Below are positions 44,273-52,507 of a stretch of DNA of 64,000 nt, in pieces. The notes below the pieces were generated by a model. It was not told the origin of the DNA, searched no databases, and saw only the letters and a program-made list of their open reading frames with translations. Source of the stretch: QHXW01 sp035297145 (GTDB taxonomy: Bacteria > Acidobacteriota > Terriglobia > Bryobacterales > Bryobacteraceae); assembly GCA_035297145.1 (NCBI GenBank), contig DATGZN010000026.1:1-64000 (forward strand), read 5' to 3'. Position 1 is the first letter of the stretch. Each line of letters opens with the position of its first letter. The translations under genes and the position numbers were made by a program.

Positions 44273-45185
44273 TCGCGCGTTCTCCCACGATGCGTTCGAG
44301 CACAGCCATACGCACCGCGACACCATTTTCCACCTGGTTCAGAATCACCGAGCGCTGAAAATCGGCGACTTCGGAAGAAAGTTCGCGGCCCCGGTTGATG
44401 GGACCGGGATGCATGACGATGGCGTCGGGTTTGGCCAGGGCCATATGCTCCAGGCGCAGTCCGTAAAACTGGAAGTACTCTCCCGCCGAGAACGCCGGAT
44501 CGTGCTGGCGCTCCAGTTGCACGCGCAGCATCATGATGACGTCGGCGTCACGAATGGCTTCCCGAATATCGGTGGTCAGGCTCACACCCGCGGCGATTTG
44601 GGTAAGCTCCGGCGGCAGCAGAGTGGCCGGGCCGCAAAGCACAATATCCACGCCGAATTTCGCGAGCAAATGCACGTTGGAGCGCGCCACGCGGCTGTGC
44701 GCGATGTCGCCAATGATGGCCACGCGCAAGCCCTCGAGTGCCGGGCGCCGGTCCAGAATCGTGAGTGCGTCAAGCAGCGCTTGCGTGGGATGCTCGTGCG
44801 TTCCATCACCCGCGTTGACGATGGGAATGGCAAGATGCCGCGCCAGGAAATGAGGCGCACCCGATGCGGCGTGGCGCATCACGATGGCGTCGGGGCGCAT
44901 GGCGGCCAGCGTGTTCAGTGTATCGACCAGCGATTCACCTTTGGACACGCTCGATCCGGACGCCGTGATCGATATCGCATCCGCCCCGAGACGTTTTGCG
45001 GCAATTTCAAAGCTGGTACGCGTTCGCGTTGAAGCCTCAAAAAACAGGTTGACGATCATCCTGCCGCGCAGTGTGTCGAGTTTCTTGAAAGCTTGGCTTT
45101 GCAGCGGCTGAAAATAACGGGCGCGATCGAGAATGGCTTCCACCTCGGTACGCGAGAGTTCTTCGATTCCGAGCAGTCCGGCCAT
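44253..45185 (-). CDS. pyrB: aspartate carbamoyltransferase catalytic chain
   Basis: A 310-residue enzyme forming carbamoyl-aspartate. The carbamoyl-phosphate motif FEASTRTRTSFE and the loop motif HEHPTQALLDALTI are intact. No pyrI regulatory chain is present, as in Bacillus-type operons. It lies nine bases after pyrR. Confidence 0.95.
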   Translation of the reverse strand: MAGLLGIEELSRTEVEAILDRARYFQPLQSQAFKKLDTLRGRMIVNLFFEASTRTRTSFEIAAKRLGADAISITASGSSVSKGESLVDTLNTLAAMRPDAIVMRHAASGAPHFLARHLAIPIVNAGDGTHEHPTQALLDALTILDRRPALEGLRVAIIGDIAHSRVARSNVHLLAKFGVDIVLCGPATLLPPELTQIAAGVSLTTDIREAIRDADVIMMLRVQLERQHDPAFSAGEYFQFYGLRLEHMALAKPDAIVMHPGPINRGRELSSEVADFQRSVILNQVENGVAVRMAVLERIVGERANGFAAY

Positions 45186-45194
45186 TGTGGAATG

Positions 45195-45758
45195 CTAGGC
45201 GGTTTCCGCCGCCACTTTTTCTACGAGCAGAACCTTTTCCAGTTGATCGATTTCCTGAAACTTCACTTCAATGATTTCGTTGTCGGTGGTTTGCACCGTC
45301 CGGCCCACAAACTTCGCTTCGATCGGCAATTCCCGATGGCCTCGGTCGATGAGCACAAGCAGCTGCACGCGCGCCGGCCGTCCGTGGTCGAACAGTGCGT
45401 CCAGAGCAGCGCGTATCGTGCGGCCGGTGTAGAGAACGTCATCCATCAGGATAATGTCCTTGCCTTGCACGGAAAACGGAATCTCCGTGGCATTGACCAC
45501 GGGCTTGATGTCCACCGTGGTTAGATCGTCACGGTACAAGTTGATATCGAGGATGCCAACCGGCACAGCTCGTTTTTCGAGAGCTTCAATCTTGCGCGCC
45601 AGTCGCTGCGCCAGCGGAACACCGCGCCGGCGAATGCCGACGAACGCCAGCCGGTCGAGATCTGCATTCTTTTCCAGGATTTCGTGCGCCAGCCGGACGA
45701 GCGTGCGGTCCACTTCCGACGCACTCATCAACTGAGCTTTTTCCCGCGTCGCAGCCAT
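45195..45758 (-). CDS. pyrR: pyr operon regulator / uracil phosphoribosyltransferase
   Basis: A 187-residue PyrR protein. The PRPP-binding motif is IILMDDVLYTGRTIRAAL, and VGIRRRGVPLAQRL and DINLYRDDL are PyrR-specific. It senses UMP and controls pyr mRNA, and can also salvage uracil. Only about 70 bases separate it from larE, and I see no clear anti-antiterminator hairpin there, so the control site may lie within the short leader or be absent. Confidence 0.93.
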   Translation of the reverse strand: MAATREKAQLMSASEVDRTLVRLAHEILEKNADLDRLAFVGIRRRGVPLAQRLARKIEALEKRAVPVGILDINLYRDDLTTVDIKPVVNATEIPFSVQGKDIILMDDVLYTGRTIRAALDALFDHGRPARVQLLVLIDRGHRELPIEAKFVGRTVQTTDNEIIEVKFQEIDQLEKVLLVEKVAAETA

Positions 45759-45816
45759 TTTGTGGGTATCCGATTCAGGTTAGCACAGAGTCACCGGAGC
45801 TACTGCGCTCATCGCA

Positions 45817-45822
45817 TATAAT
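45817..45822 (+). promoter_or_regulatory. candidate -10 box TATAAT
   Basis: TATAAT ends six bases before ATG 45829, which has no ribosome site, indicating a leaderless larE transcript. No good -35. Confidence 0.45.
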
Positions 45823-45828
45823 CGGATT

Positions 45829-46674
45829 ATGGCCACTCTGGTTGGCGTGATGGACGCCGCTGCGCTCGAGGCGAAACAGGACAAGCTGTTTTCGATCCTG
45901 CGCGGCTTGGGGAGCGTCATCGTGGCGTACTCGGGCGGGACGGATTCGGCTTACCTCGCCTGGGCCGCGCAGCGCGTGCTGGGTGGGAACGCGGTCGCCA
46001 TCACCGCGGATTCGGCATCTATTCCCGAATCGCACAAACGCGATGCGGAGGACTTCGTTCACCGGTTCGGAATTCCGCACGAATATATCGAAACGCACGA
46101 GTTCGACAATCCCGATTACACGAAAAACGACCAGAACCGTTGCTTCCATTGCAAGGACGAGCTGTTCACGCGTCTCGACGAAGTGGGCCGCGCGCGCGGC
46201 ATTTCCCACATCATCTACGGCGTGAACCAGGACGACCTCGGCGATTACCGGCCCGGACAGAACGCTGCCAAGATCCACCAGGTGAAAGCACCGCTGGTGG
46301 AAGCCGGGCTCCTGAAAGCCGAGATCCGCGAACTTTCACGCATGGCAGGCCTGCCAACATGGGACCGGCCGGCATCGGCATGCCTCAGCTCCCGCATTCC
46401 GTACGGAACGCCGGTGACTATCCAGAACATCAAGACTGTCGAGAAGGGCGAAGAGGAGATCAAGGCGCTTGGGTTCCGGCAGTTTCGCGTGCGATTTCAC
46501 GAAGAACTGGTGCGCATCGAGATCGCCAAGGACGAACTGGCGCGCGCGCTCACGCCTGAAATGGCCGCCGCCTTCACGGGAATCTTCAAGAAACTGGGTT
46601 TCAAGTACGTGACCCTGGATCTCGAAGGCTATCGGCAAGGGTCGCTGAACGAAGTGCTTAAGCTGAATTCCTGA
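45829..46674 (+). CDS. larE: ATP-dependent sacrificial sulfur transferase LarE
   Basis: A 281-residue PP-loop enzyme (VAYSGGTDSAYLAW) that inserts sulfur into the nickel-pincer cofactor of lactate racemase and relatives. The sacrificial cysteine region is ASACLSSRIPYG; NRCFHCKDELF is also conserved in the family. larA, larB and larC are not in the window, so this is an isolated copy. Confidence 0.92.
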   Translation: MATLVGVMDAAALEAKQDKLFSILRGLGSVIVAYSGGTDSAYLAWAAQRVLGGNAVAITADSASIPESHKRDAEDFVHRFGIPHEYIETHEFDNPDYTKNDQNRCFHCKDELFTRLDEVGRARGISHIIYGVNQDDLGDYRPGQNAAKIHQVKAPLVEAGLLKAEIRELSRMAGLPTWDRPASACLSSRIPYGTPVTIQNIKTVEKGEEEIKALGFRQFRVRFHEELVRIEIAKDELARALTPEMAAAFTGIFKKLGFKYVTLDLEGYRQGSLNEVLKLNS

Positions 46675-46691
46675 GACTTCCGCGCGCGGCG

Positions 46692-47000
46692 CTACACGCG
46701 CACGTGCTTCCAGCCCTGCGAGAAGATCAGCACCAGATTCCAGGTGACCAGGCCCGCGAACCAGATGTTGGCCATCACGACGATCTGCGGCCTCTTGCGC
46801 CGCAAGGCGATCAGCACCAGAATGACGGCCAGAATCTTCGAGATCATGAGCCCGGGCACGACGCCGAGGTGCATGAGGGTCCCCACAAAAGCGCTAGCTT
46901 CGCCGGCGCCCAGGCGCAGCCCAATCAGAGTGGTGAGTATGTCCAGAGTTTGCAGGAAAACGAACACAGTAAGGGAAGGCCGCTGCTTCAGAAAGCGCAT
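46692..47000 (-). CDS. DUF5658-like membrane protein
   Basis: A 102-residue protein with three hydrophobic helices and LQTLDILTTLIGLRLGAGEASAFV, a pattern of the DUF5658 family. It is convergent with larE. No function is established. Confidence 0.75.
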   Translation of the reverse strand: MRFLKQRPSLTVFVFLQTLDILTTLIGLRLGAGEASAFVGTLMHLGVVPGLMISKILAVILVLIALRRKRPQIVVMANIWFAGLVTWNLVLIFSQGWKHVRV

Positions 47001-47051
47001 TACTCCATTGTTTTCCGGCGCGCGGGGACGGGGCCAGTTTCCTTTGGTTAA

Positions 47052-48341
47052 CTACCTTGTGAATTCGCCAAAGGCCTGGGCCGTTCTTTGAATGTCTTCT
47101 TCGGTGTGAGCCGCGGAGACGAAGGCGGCTTCGAATTGCGAGGGGGGAAGGTAAATACCGCGTTCCAGCATGTGGCGGTGAAATTCGGCGAACCGGGTGG
47201 TATCGGATTTCTTGGCGGAATCGTAGTCGGTGACAGGCACGTCCGTGAAAAATATGGTGAACATCGACCCCACGCGATTTACCGTGGTTCCGCGCGGTGC
47301 AGCGGCGCAGATAGCCGCGGTGCGGGCGTCGAGTTGCGCGTAGGTTTCAGGGTGCGATTTCAGGTACCGCATCATGGCGAGCCCGGCGGCTACTGCCAGC
47401 GGATTTCCGGAAAGAGTCCCAGCCTGATAGATGGGTCCCGCGGGCGCCACGCGGCTCATGATGTCGGCGCGGCCCCCGTAAGCGCCGATCGGCAAGCCGC
47501 CTCCGATCACTTTGCCCAGCGTGGTGAGGTCGGGGCGAATCCCGTAAAGTTGTTGCGCTCCCCCCAAAGCCACGCGAAAGCCGGTCATCACTTCGTCCAG
47601 GATGAGGAGCGCACCGTGGCGAGCCGTAATCTCGCGCAGCTTTTCGAGAAACCCAGGCGCGGGCGGGACGCAGCCCATGTTGCCGACGACCGGCTCGACG
47701 ATTGCTGCTGCGATCCGATCGCCATGCGCGCGAAAAGCCTGGTCAAGAGCCTCGGGCGCATTGAAGGGCAGGGCGATGGTCGTGTCGCTGAAGCTCTTTG
47801 GGACCCCTGGCGAATCCGGTAGTCCGAGCGTGGCGACGCCCGATCCCGCTTTCACCAAAAGCGAGTCTACGTGCCCGTGGTAGCAGCCCTCGAATTTCAC
47901 GATCAGGTCGCGCCCCGTGAATCCGCGCGCTACGCGGATAGCGGACATGGTGGCCTCGGTACCCGAATTCACCAAGCGCACCATTTCGATGGAAGGAACG
48001 ATCTCTGAGATCAGCTCAGCCAGTTCGATTTCGCGCTCGGTGGGTGCACCGAAGCTGGTGCCGTTTGCCAGCGCCTCGCCGACTGCCGCAACAATCTGGG
48101 GATGCGCATGGCCGAGCAGCAGCGGTCCCCAGGAGCCGACGTAGTCGATGTATTCGTTGCCATCGGCGTCGTAGATGCGCGAGCCCTTCCCGCGCGTGAT
48201 GAAGAGCGGTGACCCACCGACGCCGCGAAATGCGCGCACCGGAGAATTCACGCCGCCGGGGATGTGCTTTTGCGCCCTGGAAAATAGCTCTCGGGATTTG
48301 ACACTGGTCAAGTGCGCTCTGTCGCCGGTTCCGGTTGGCAT
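47052..48341 (-). CDS. hemL: glutamate-1-semialdehyde 2,1-aminomutase
   Basis: A 429-residue PLP enzyme forming 5-aminolevulinate in the C5 tetrapyrrole pathway. The PLP lysine is in LTTLGKVIGGGLPIGAYGG, and PVRAFRGVGGSPLFITRGKG opens the family fold. A full-length homologue with no gap. It lies three kb from hemH, with two flavoprotein genes between. Confidence 0.95.
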   Translation of the reverse strand: MPTGTGDRAHLTSVKSRELFSRAQKHIPGGVNSPVRAFRGVGGSPLFITRGKGSRIYDADGNEYIDYVGSWGPLLLGHAHPQIVAAVGEALANGTSFGAPTEREIELAELISEIVPSIEMVRLVNSGTEATMSAIRVARGFTGRDLIVKFEGCYHGHVDSLLVKAGSGVATLGLPDSPGVPKSFSDTTIALPFNAPEALDQAFRAHGDRIAAAIVEPVVGNMGCVPPAPGFLEKLREITARHGALLILDEVMTGFRVALGGAQQLYGIRPDLTTLGKVIGGGLPIGAYGGRADIMSRVAPAGPIYQAGTLSGNPLAVAAGLAMMRYLKSHPETYAQLDARTAAICAAAPRGTTVNRVGSMFTIFFTDVPVTDYDSAKKSDTTRFAEFHRHMLERGIYLPPSQFEAAFVSAAHTEEDIQRTAQAFGEFTR

Positions 48342-48404
48342 GATGGTCAGATAAATCGAGTATAGCGAGTGCCGTTGCGTTCCTCTCGAATTCGCCGCTG
48401 ATGC

Positions 48405-48410
48405 TATAAT
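48405..48410 (+). promoter_or_regulatory. candidate -10 box TATAAT
   Basis: TATAAT lies 44 bases before ATG 48455, giving a normal-length leader. The start codon has no strong Shine-Dalgarno sequence and no -35 is obvious. Confidence 0.35.
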
Positions 48411-48454
48411 TTCGAGGGCGAAAGGGGCTCAACGATGGATTCCTGGCCCAAAGC

Positions 48455-49684
48455 ATGAACCAAGCACACTATGATGTCATGGTAATCGGTGGTGGGCCCG
48501 CGGGATCAATAACCGGTTACCATCTCGCAAAGGCAGGTCTTCGGGTGGTCGTCATAGACGCGAAGACATTTCCCCGTGGAAAACCTTGCGGGGGAGGCCT
48601 TCAGGCTCGGGCAATACCCTACGTGCCATTCGACTTGGGGGACGTCCTGCGTGGTGCGATGAGCCAGATGTCGTTAAGCTTCGCGCTCGGTGAACCCTGT
48701 GCGCGGCGTTGTTCAGAGCCTCTTGTATATGGCGTCCTGCGAGCCGAGTTCGATCACCATTTGCTACTGGGTGCTGAAAGTGTCGGTGCCACAATTCGAC
48801 AAGGCGTCCGCGTGCGGAACTTTAGCGTGGAAAAGCAAGGTCCTCTGGTTGCGCACACAGACGATGGGGATTTCACGGCGGACGTCCTTGTTGGGGCCGA
48901 CGGTGCAAACAGTGTAGTCAGCTCGCTTCTGAACAAGCGCGAAGACTATTTCTGGCAAGCCGCAGTGTACTGTGAAGTACCGGAAGAGTTCCTTAACGCT
49001 AATGCCGTGGCCGGTGATTGTATGCGCATTGATTGGGGGAGCCTCCCCAGCGGGTACGCATGGGCGTTCCCCAAGAGGGGTTATGTAAACGTCGGAGCTG
49101 GTGGACCCGTTGCAGTCGCTAAACTCTTGCGACCGTATCTGACCAGTTTCCTTCGAGCTACAGAAATGCTGAAGGCCGACGTGCAGCTCAAGTTTTCTGG
49201 GCATCAGCTTCCTACCCTGACGCGCCGTACTCGGTTTTCAAGTGAGAGAATCCTGCTAGTAGGAGACGCCGCCGGCTTAGTCGAGCCGTTTACGGGTGAC
49301 GGCATTTCTTTTGCCTGTCAGAGTGCGAAAATCGCTGCCAGCAGTATCTATGATGCTCTAATGAGCGGGGAACCTGACGTATCGGGGTATGAACGGCGCA
49401 TAAAGTCGGAAGTCGCCAGCGAGATTCTTTTGTCCCGGAAGCTCTTGTCTCTCTCGGTAGCCTTCCCCGACATCGTATATCGGCTTTTTAGGCACAACGA
49501 TCGGATTTGGCACACGTTTTGTGCGATTTTGCGAGGAGACGAATCTTTTCGGCGGTTGAAGAACGAGATACTAGGACCGCTCCAGTTCGTTTCGAGGGCG
49601 GTAGATTTGGTGACCCGGCGGCGCGAGCATAAAGCCTTGGGTGTTCGAAGTCTGACCTCTACCCTTCGACAGTTTTCCGTTTAG
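48455..49684 (+). CDS. geranylgeranyl reductase family flavoprotein
   Basis: A 409-residue FAD protein. Motifs are VIGGGPAGSITGYHLAKAG (FAD Rossmann), KPCGGGLQ, and LLVGDAAGLVEPFTGDGI. The family reduces isoprenoid chains of quinones, archaeal-type lipids or chlorophyll. In a hand-read sample its third codon positions are less GC-rich (about 60%) than in the convergent paralogue (about 70%), which may mean recent acquisition. Substrate unknown. Confidence 0.85.
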   Translation: MNQAHYDVMVIGGGPAGSITGYHLAKAGLRVVVIDAKTFPRGKPCGGGLQARAIPYVPFDLGDVLRGAMSQMSLSFALGEPCARRCSEPLVYGVLRAEFDHHLLLGAESVGATIRQGVRVRNFSVEKQGPLVAHTDDGDFTADVLVGADGANSVVSSLLNKREDYFWQAAVYCEVPEEFLNANAVAGDCMRIDWGSLPSGYAWAFPKRGYVNVGAGGPVAVAKLLRPYLTSFLRATEMLKADVQLKFSGHQLPTLTRRTRFSSERILLVGDAAGLVEPFTGDGISFACQSAKIAASSIYDALMSGEPDVSGYERRIKSEVASEILLSRKLLSLSVAFPDIVYRLFRHNDRIWHTFCAILRGDESFRRLKNEILGPLQFVSRAVDLVTRRREHKALGVRSLTSTLRQFSV

Positions 49685-49796
49685 CCGGGGCCGTTCACTT
49701 GGGGCAGTTCTATCACTACATGAAGCGACGCTCTTCGAGGACATCACCGCCAGTTTTGTTTGCAGTCGAACGGTAGAGCCTGTTGCCGAGATCGCT

Positions 49797-50999
49797 TCAC
49801 ATATTCGCGCGGCTTAACCTATCTCGCAAACCGAGCAGCCTAAGACCTCTTCCATATGTCGCGACATCGACAGCGATCTCCAGTAGAGTTGGCTTCAAGC
49901 CGTCGAGTAAGCGTGCCTTTAGATGGCGGTAGGGCTGCGTGCCGTCAAACAGTCCCTCGATTGTAGAGCGAAATATACTGCTGTGGCGCGTGAATTGCAC
50001 CATGCGGGCCGGAACGCTGCCGAATAGGAAGCGTCCGAAGAACACTCGCTTGGCCAGGCGTGATCCGAATTCCAAATCGGCGGCAAAATCGCGCCGCAAC
50101 ATGCGCCGGTAGGCCTGGCCGGCGAGATCGCCAATCTCCGAAAGCAAGGCCTTGGCTGCGAGGTCCGCGGATCGGATGGCGTAGTACAAACCCTCGCCCG
50201 TGATGGGGTCCACGAGTCCCGCGGCGTCGCCTACCGCCATCCAGCCTTCTCCAGCAACGCGGTTGCGTTTCCAGGAAGCTGTTTCCAGTGACGGCAGCAG
50301 ATGGCTGTAGAACGCGCCATCTTTCCAGGGAATTCCTTTTTCGATCATGTATGCTTCCAGGCGCTTACGCAGCGACTGTGCAGGCTCGCCCTTGCCGCAA
50401 ATACCGACTGAAAGATGCCCGCATCGGGGAAAGACCCAAATATAGCCCTCGAGATGAGGTAGGAACTGGATCTCGATCTGCTCGCGCTCTCCCGGCACGT
50501 AGTAGCCGAGCGCGGTCATCGCGTCCGATTGCGTAAGTACGGTGCCGACGTCTCGCAGCGAGTTGCGCGCACCCGTGGCCACAATGCAATAATCCGCGTG
50601 CAGCGAGCCTGACTTGGTTTTGAGCTGCCAGCCGGCGCTGCACCGGTTCATCTCGGTGACGCGGGCCTGTTCAATGCGGGCGCCCGCGCGTTCCGCACGC
50701 TCCAGCAGCAGGCGATTCAGATCGAAACGCGAATAAATCAGGATCGGATTCCGCAGCCGCAGCGTCACGTCGCCAGCCTTCGGAGCGGCCAGCACCGTTT
50801 CCCCGATCATTTTTTTGGGTGTGCTGTTCTCGATCAGGAAGGGATACTGGTTGTACGCTTTGAACGTGAGGCCGCCCCCACAGGGTTTTTCCCACGCCAG
50901 TTTCTCGTCGAAAACCACCGTATCCAGCCCCGCCACGCTGAGCTGCTCGGCCGCGAACGCACCCGCCGGACCGCCTCCGAGAATTGCGACGCGCTTCAT
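49797..50999 (-). CDS. geranylgeranyl reductase family flavoprotein, paralogue
   Basis: A 400-residue FAD protein with ILGGGPAGAFAAEQLS, KPCGGGLTFKAYNQYPFL and MAVGDAAGLVDPITGEGLYYA. It converges with the paralogue at 48455 across a gap of 112 bases. It starts inside the end of the upstream lipoprotein gene (four-base overlap, ATGA), so the two are coupled. Menaquinone side-chain reduction, as by MenJ, is one possibility. Confidence 0.86.
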   Translation of the reverse strand: MKRVAILGGGPAGAFAAEQLSVAGLDTVVFDEKLAWEKPCGGGLTFKAYNQYPFLIENSTPKKMIGETVLAAPKAGDVTLRLRNPILIYSRFDLNRLLLERAERAGARIEQARVTEMNRCSAGWQLKTKSGSLHADYCIVATGARNSLRDVGTVLTQSDAMTALGYYVPGEREQIEIQFLPHLEGYIWVFPRCGHLSVGICGKGEPAQSLRKRLEAYMIEKGIPWKDGAFYSHLLPSLETASWKRNRVAGEGWMAVGDAAGLVDPITGEGLYYAIRSADLAAKALLSEIGDLAGQAYRRMLRRDFAADLEFGSRLAKRVFFGRFLFGSVPARMVQFTRHSSIFRSTIEGLFDGTQPYRHLKARLLDGLKPTLLEIAVDVATYGRGLRLLGLRDRLSRANM

Positions 51000-51403
51000 T
51001 GTTTCGGAGCGCCGCCTCCAACTGGGGGATGTCCCGGGGGCAGTGCAGCGCCGGGTTGCGCGGCTCCCGCCCCGGCGCCGTGCGGGTTGCCGCCGGTTTC
51101 GGGTTTGCTTTTCACCACCCAGTGCTCGCCCTGACGCTCGAGGGTGTATGGAAACGACATCGGCTGCCCGGGATTCGCGCCCTTGGCGGAGAATGCAACC
51201 GTGACGTCCGCATCCTTTTCGCGGCAGACGAGCGACGTCACCGTGACATTCATCGCGGCGACGTTCAGATTCGCGCGTTTGGCCAGGTAATCAACCACGC
51301 TCTGGCGCGCGGTGTCCTCGTTGCACGCGGCCCCGCGCCTGCAGCCCGCACCCCCGCCAAGCAATAAAATCGCGGCCCAAATGGCCCAATGTCGCTTCAC
51401 CAT
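50996..51403 (-). CDS. small lipoprotein-like exported protein
   Basis: A 135-residue protein. The N-terminus is a signal with a borderline lipobox (LGGGAGC), and the mature part has two further cysteines (AACNED, SLVCREK). The C-terminus is Pro/Gly/Ala-rich. ATG 51403 is preferred to 51463 because the extension lacks signal features. It is coupled to the flavoprotein gene downstream. Function unknown. Confidence 0.7.
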   Translation of the reverse strand: MVKRHWAIWAAILLLGGGAGCRRGAACNEDTARQSVVDYLAKRANLNVAAMNVTVTSLVCREKDADVTVAFSAKGANPGQPMSFPYTLERQGEHWVVKSKPETGGNPHGAGAGAAQPGAALPPGHPPVGGGAPKQ

Positions 51404-51477
51404 TCGATTATACTTGCGTCCCTGGCTCCGAGAGGCCTTGCCCTCGTTCTCAGGCGTTCCCAACGGTCCGGCGGTTA

Positions 51478-52476
51478 CTACCCCGCCACAGCAGCCGCGC
51501 GCTCCGTAGCCTGGATTCGTGCTCGTACCAGTCCCGCCAGTGCCGCAATGAACGCGGGCGAGTCGTTGAGACCCGGCATCATACGGTAATCCTTGATTCC
51601 TAAACTCCGCGCCTGCTCGCGGTGTTCGATATCGATTTCGTGCAGCGTTTCCACATGATCGGAGACAAACGAAATCGGTACTACGAGTATGTTTTGTGAG
51701 CCCGCCGAAGCCAGGCGCTGGACGGTCTCATGCATCGAGGGACGCAGCCACTTCGACGCACCCACTTTGCTCTGATAGCAAATCTGCCGTCGCGCCGGCC
51801 ACCCGCCGCGCTGCCAGACCAAATCCACCGTGCGTTCGATCTGCCGCTGGTAAGGATCTCCCTGCTCAATTACTGCGACAGGCACGCTGTGAGCGCTGAA
51901 CACAACATCGACATCGGAAATATCCTCGACATCTCGCAACATTCCGTTGATCGCCGCCACCACCGCGTCCAGATAGGCTGCATCTTCGTAGAACTCGCGG
52001 ACCAGGTGCGTACGCGGATTCCAGCCGTTTGTGTGGAAACGCCGGTTCCATTCATTGATGCTGCTGCCCGTCGTGGTTTTCGAGTATTGCGGATAGAGAG
52101 GCAACAGCACGACATCCTTCGGCGCGAACGTGGCCAGCTCCGCAATGGCCTCCTGGGTGAAAGGATGCCAATAGCGCATCGCCACCACCACGCGAGCATC
52201 GAATTCGCGGCGTAGCTCCGCCTCGAGCGCCCACGCTTGGCGACGCGTGAATTCCAGAATCGGCGACTTGCCTCCGATCTCCGCGTAATGATGCGCCACG
52301 TGCCTGGCGCGCGTGGTTGAAATCAGCTTGGCCAGCGGCTGGCGCGCGATCCGGGCGAACGGGAAGTCGATGATGTCGGGATCGCAAAACAAGTTGTAGA
52401 GGAAAGGCTCGATGGCCTCCAGCGAATCCGGCCCGCCCAGCTGAAACAGCACCACACCGATCTTCTTCCGCATCAT
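51478..52476 (-). CDS. hemH: ferrochelatase
   Basis: A 332-residue enzyme inserting iron into the porphyrin (or coproporphyrin) macrocycle. The catalytic His is in VFSAHSVPVAVIEQGDPY and the Glu in FVSDHVETLHEID. No membrane anchor or 2Fe-2S cysteines are evident. Whether it uses the protoporphyrin or coproporphyrin route cannot be read. Confidence 0.94.
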   Translation of the reverse strand: MMRKKIGVVLFQLGGPDSLEAIEPFLYNLFCDPDIIDFPFARIARQPLAKLISTTRARHVAHHYAEIGGKSPILEFTRRQAWALEAELRREFDARVVVAMRYWHPFTQEAIAELATFAPKDVVLLPLYPQYSKTTTGSSINEWNRRFHTNGWNPRTHLVREFYEDAAYLDAVVAAINGMLRDVEDISDVDVVFSAHSVPVAVIEQGDPYQRQIERTVDLVWQRGGWPARRQICYQSKVGASKWLRPSMHETVQRLASAGSQNILVVPISFVSDHVETLHEIDIEHREQARSLGIKDYRMMPGLNDSPAFIAALAGLVRARIQATERAAAVAG

Positions 52477-52507
52477 GAGTCGAAAGCGTTGAGTTTACAC
52501 TATTGGC

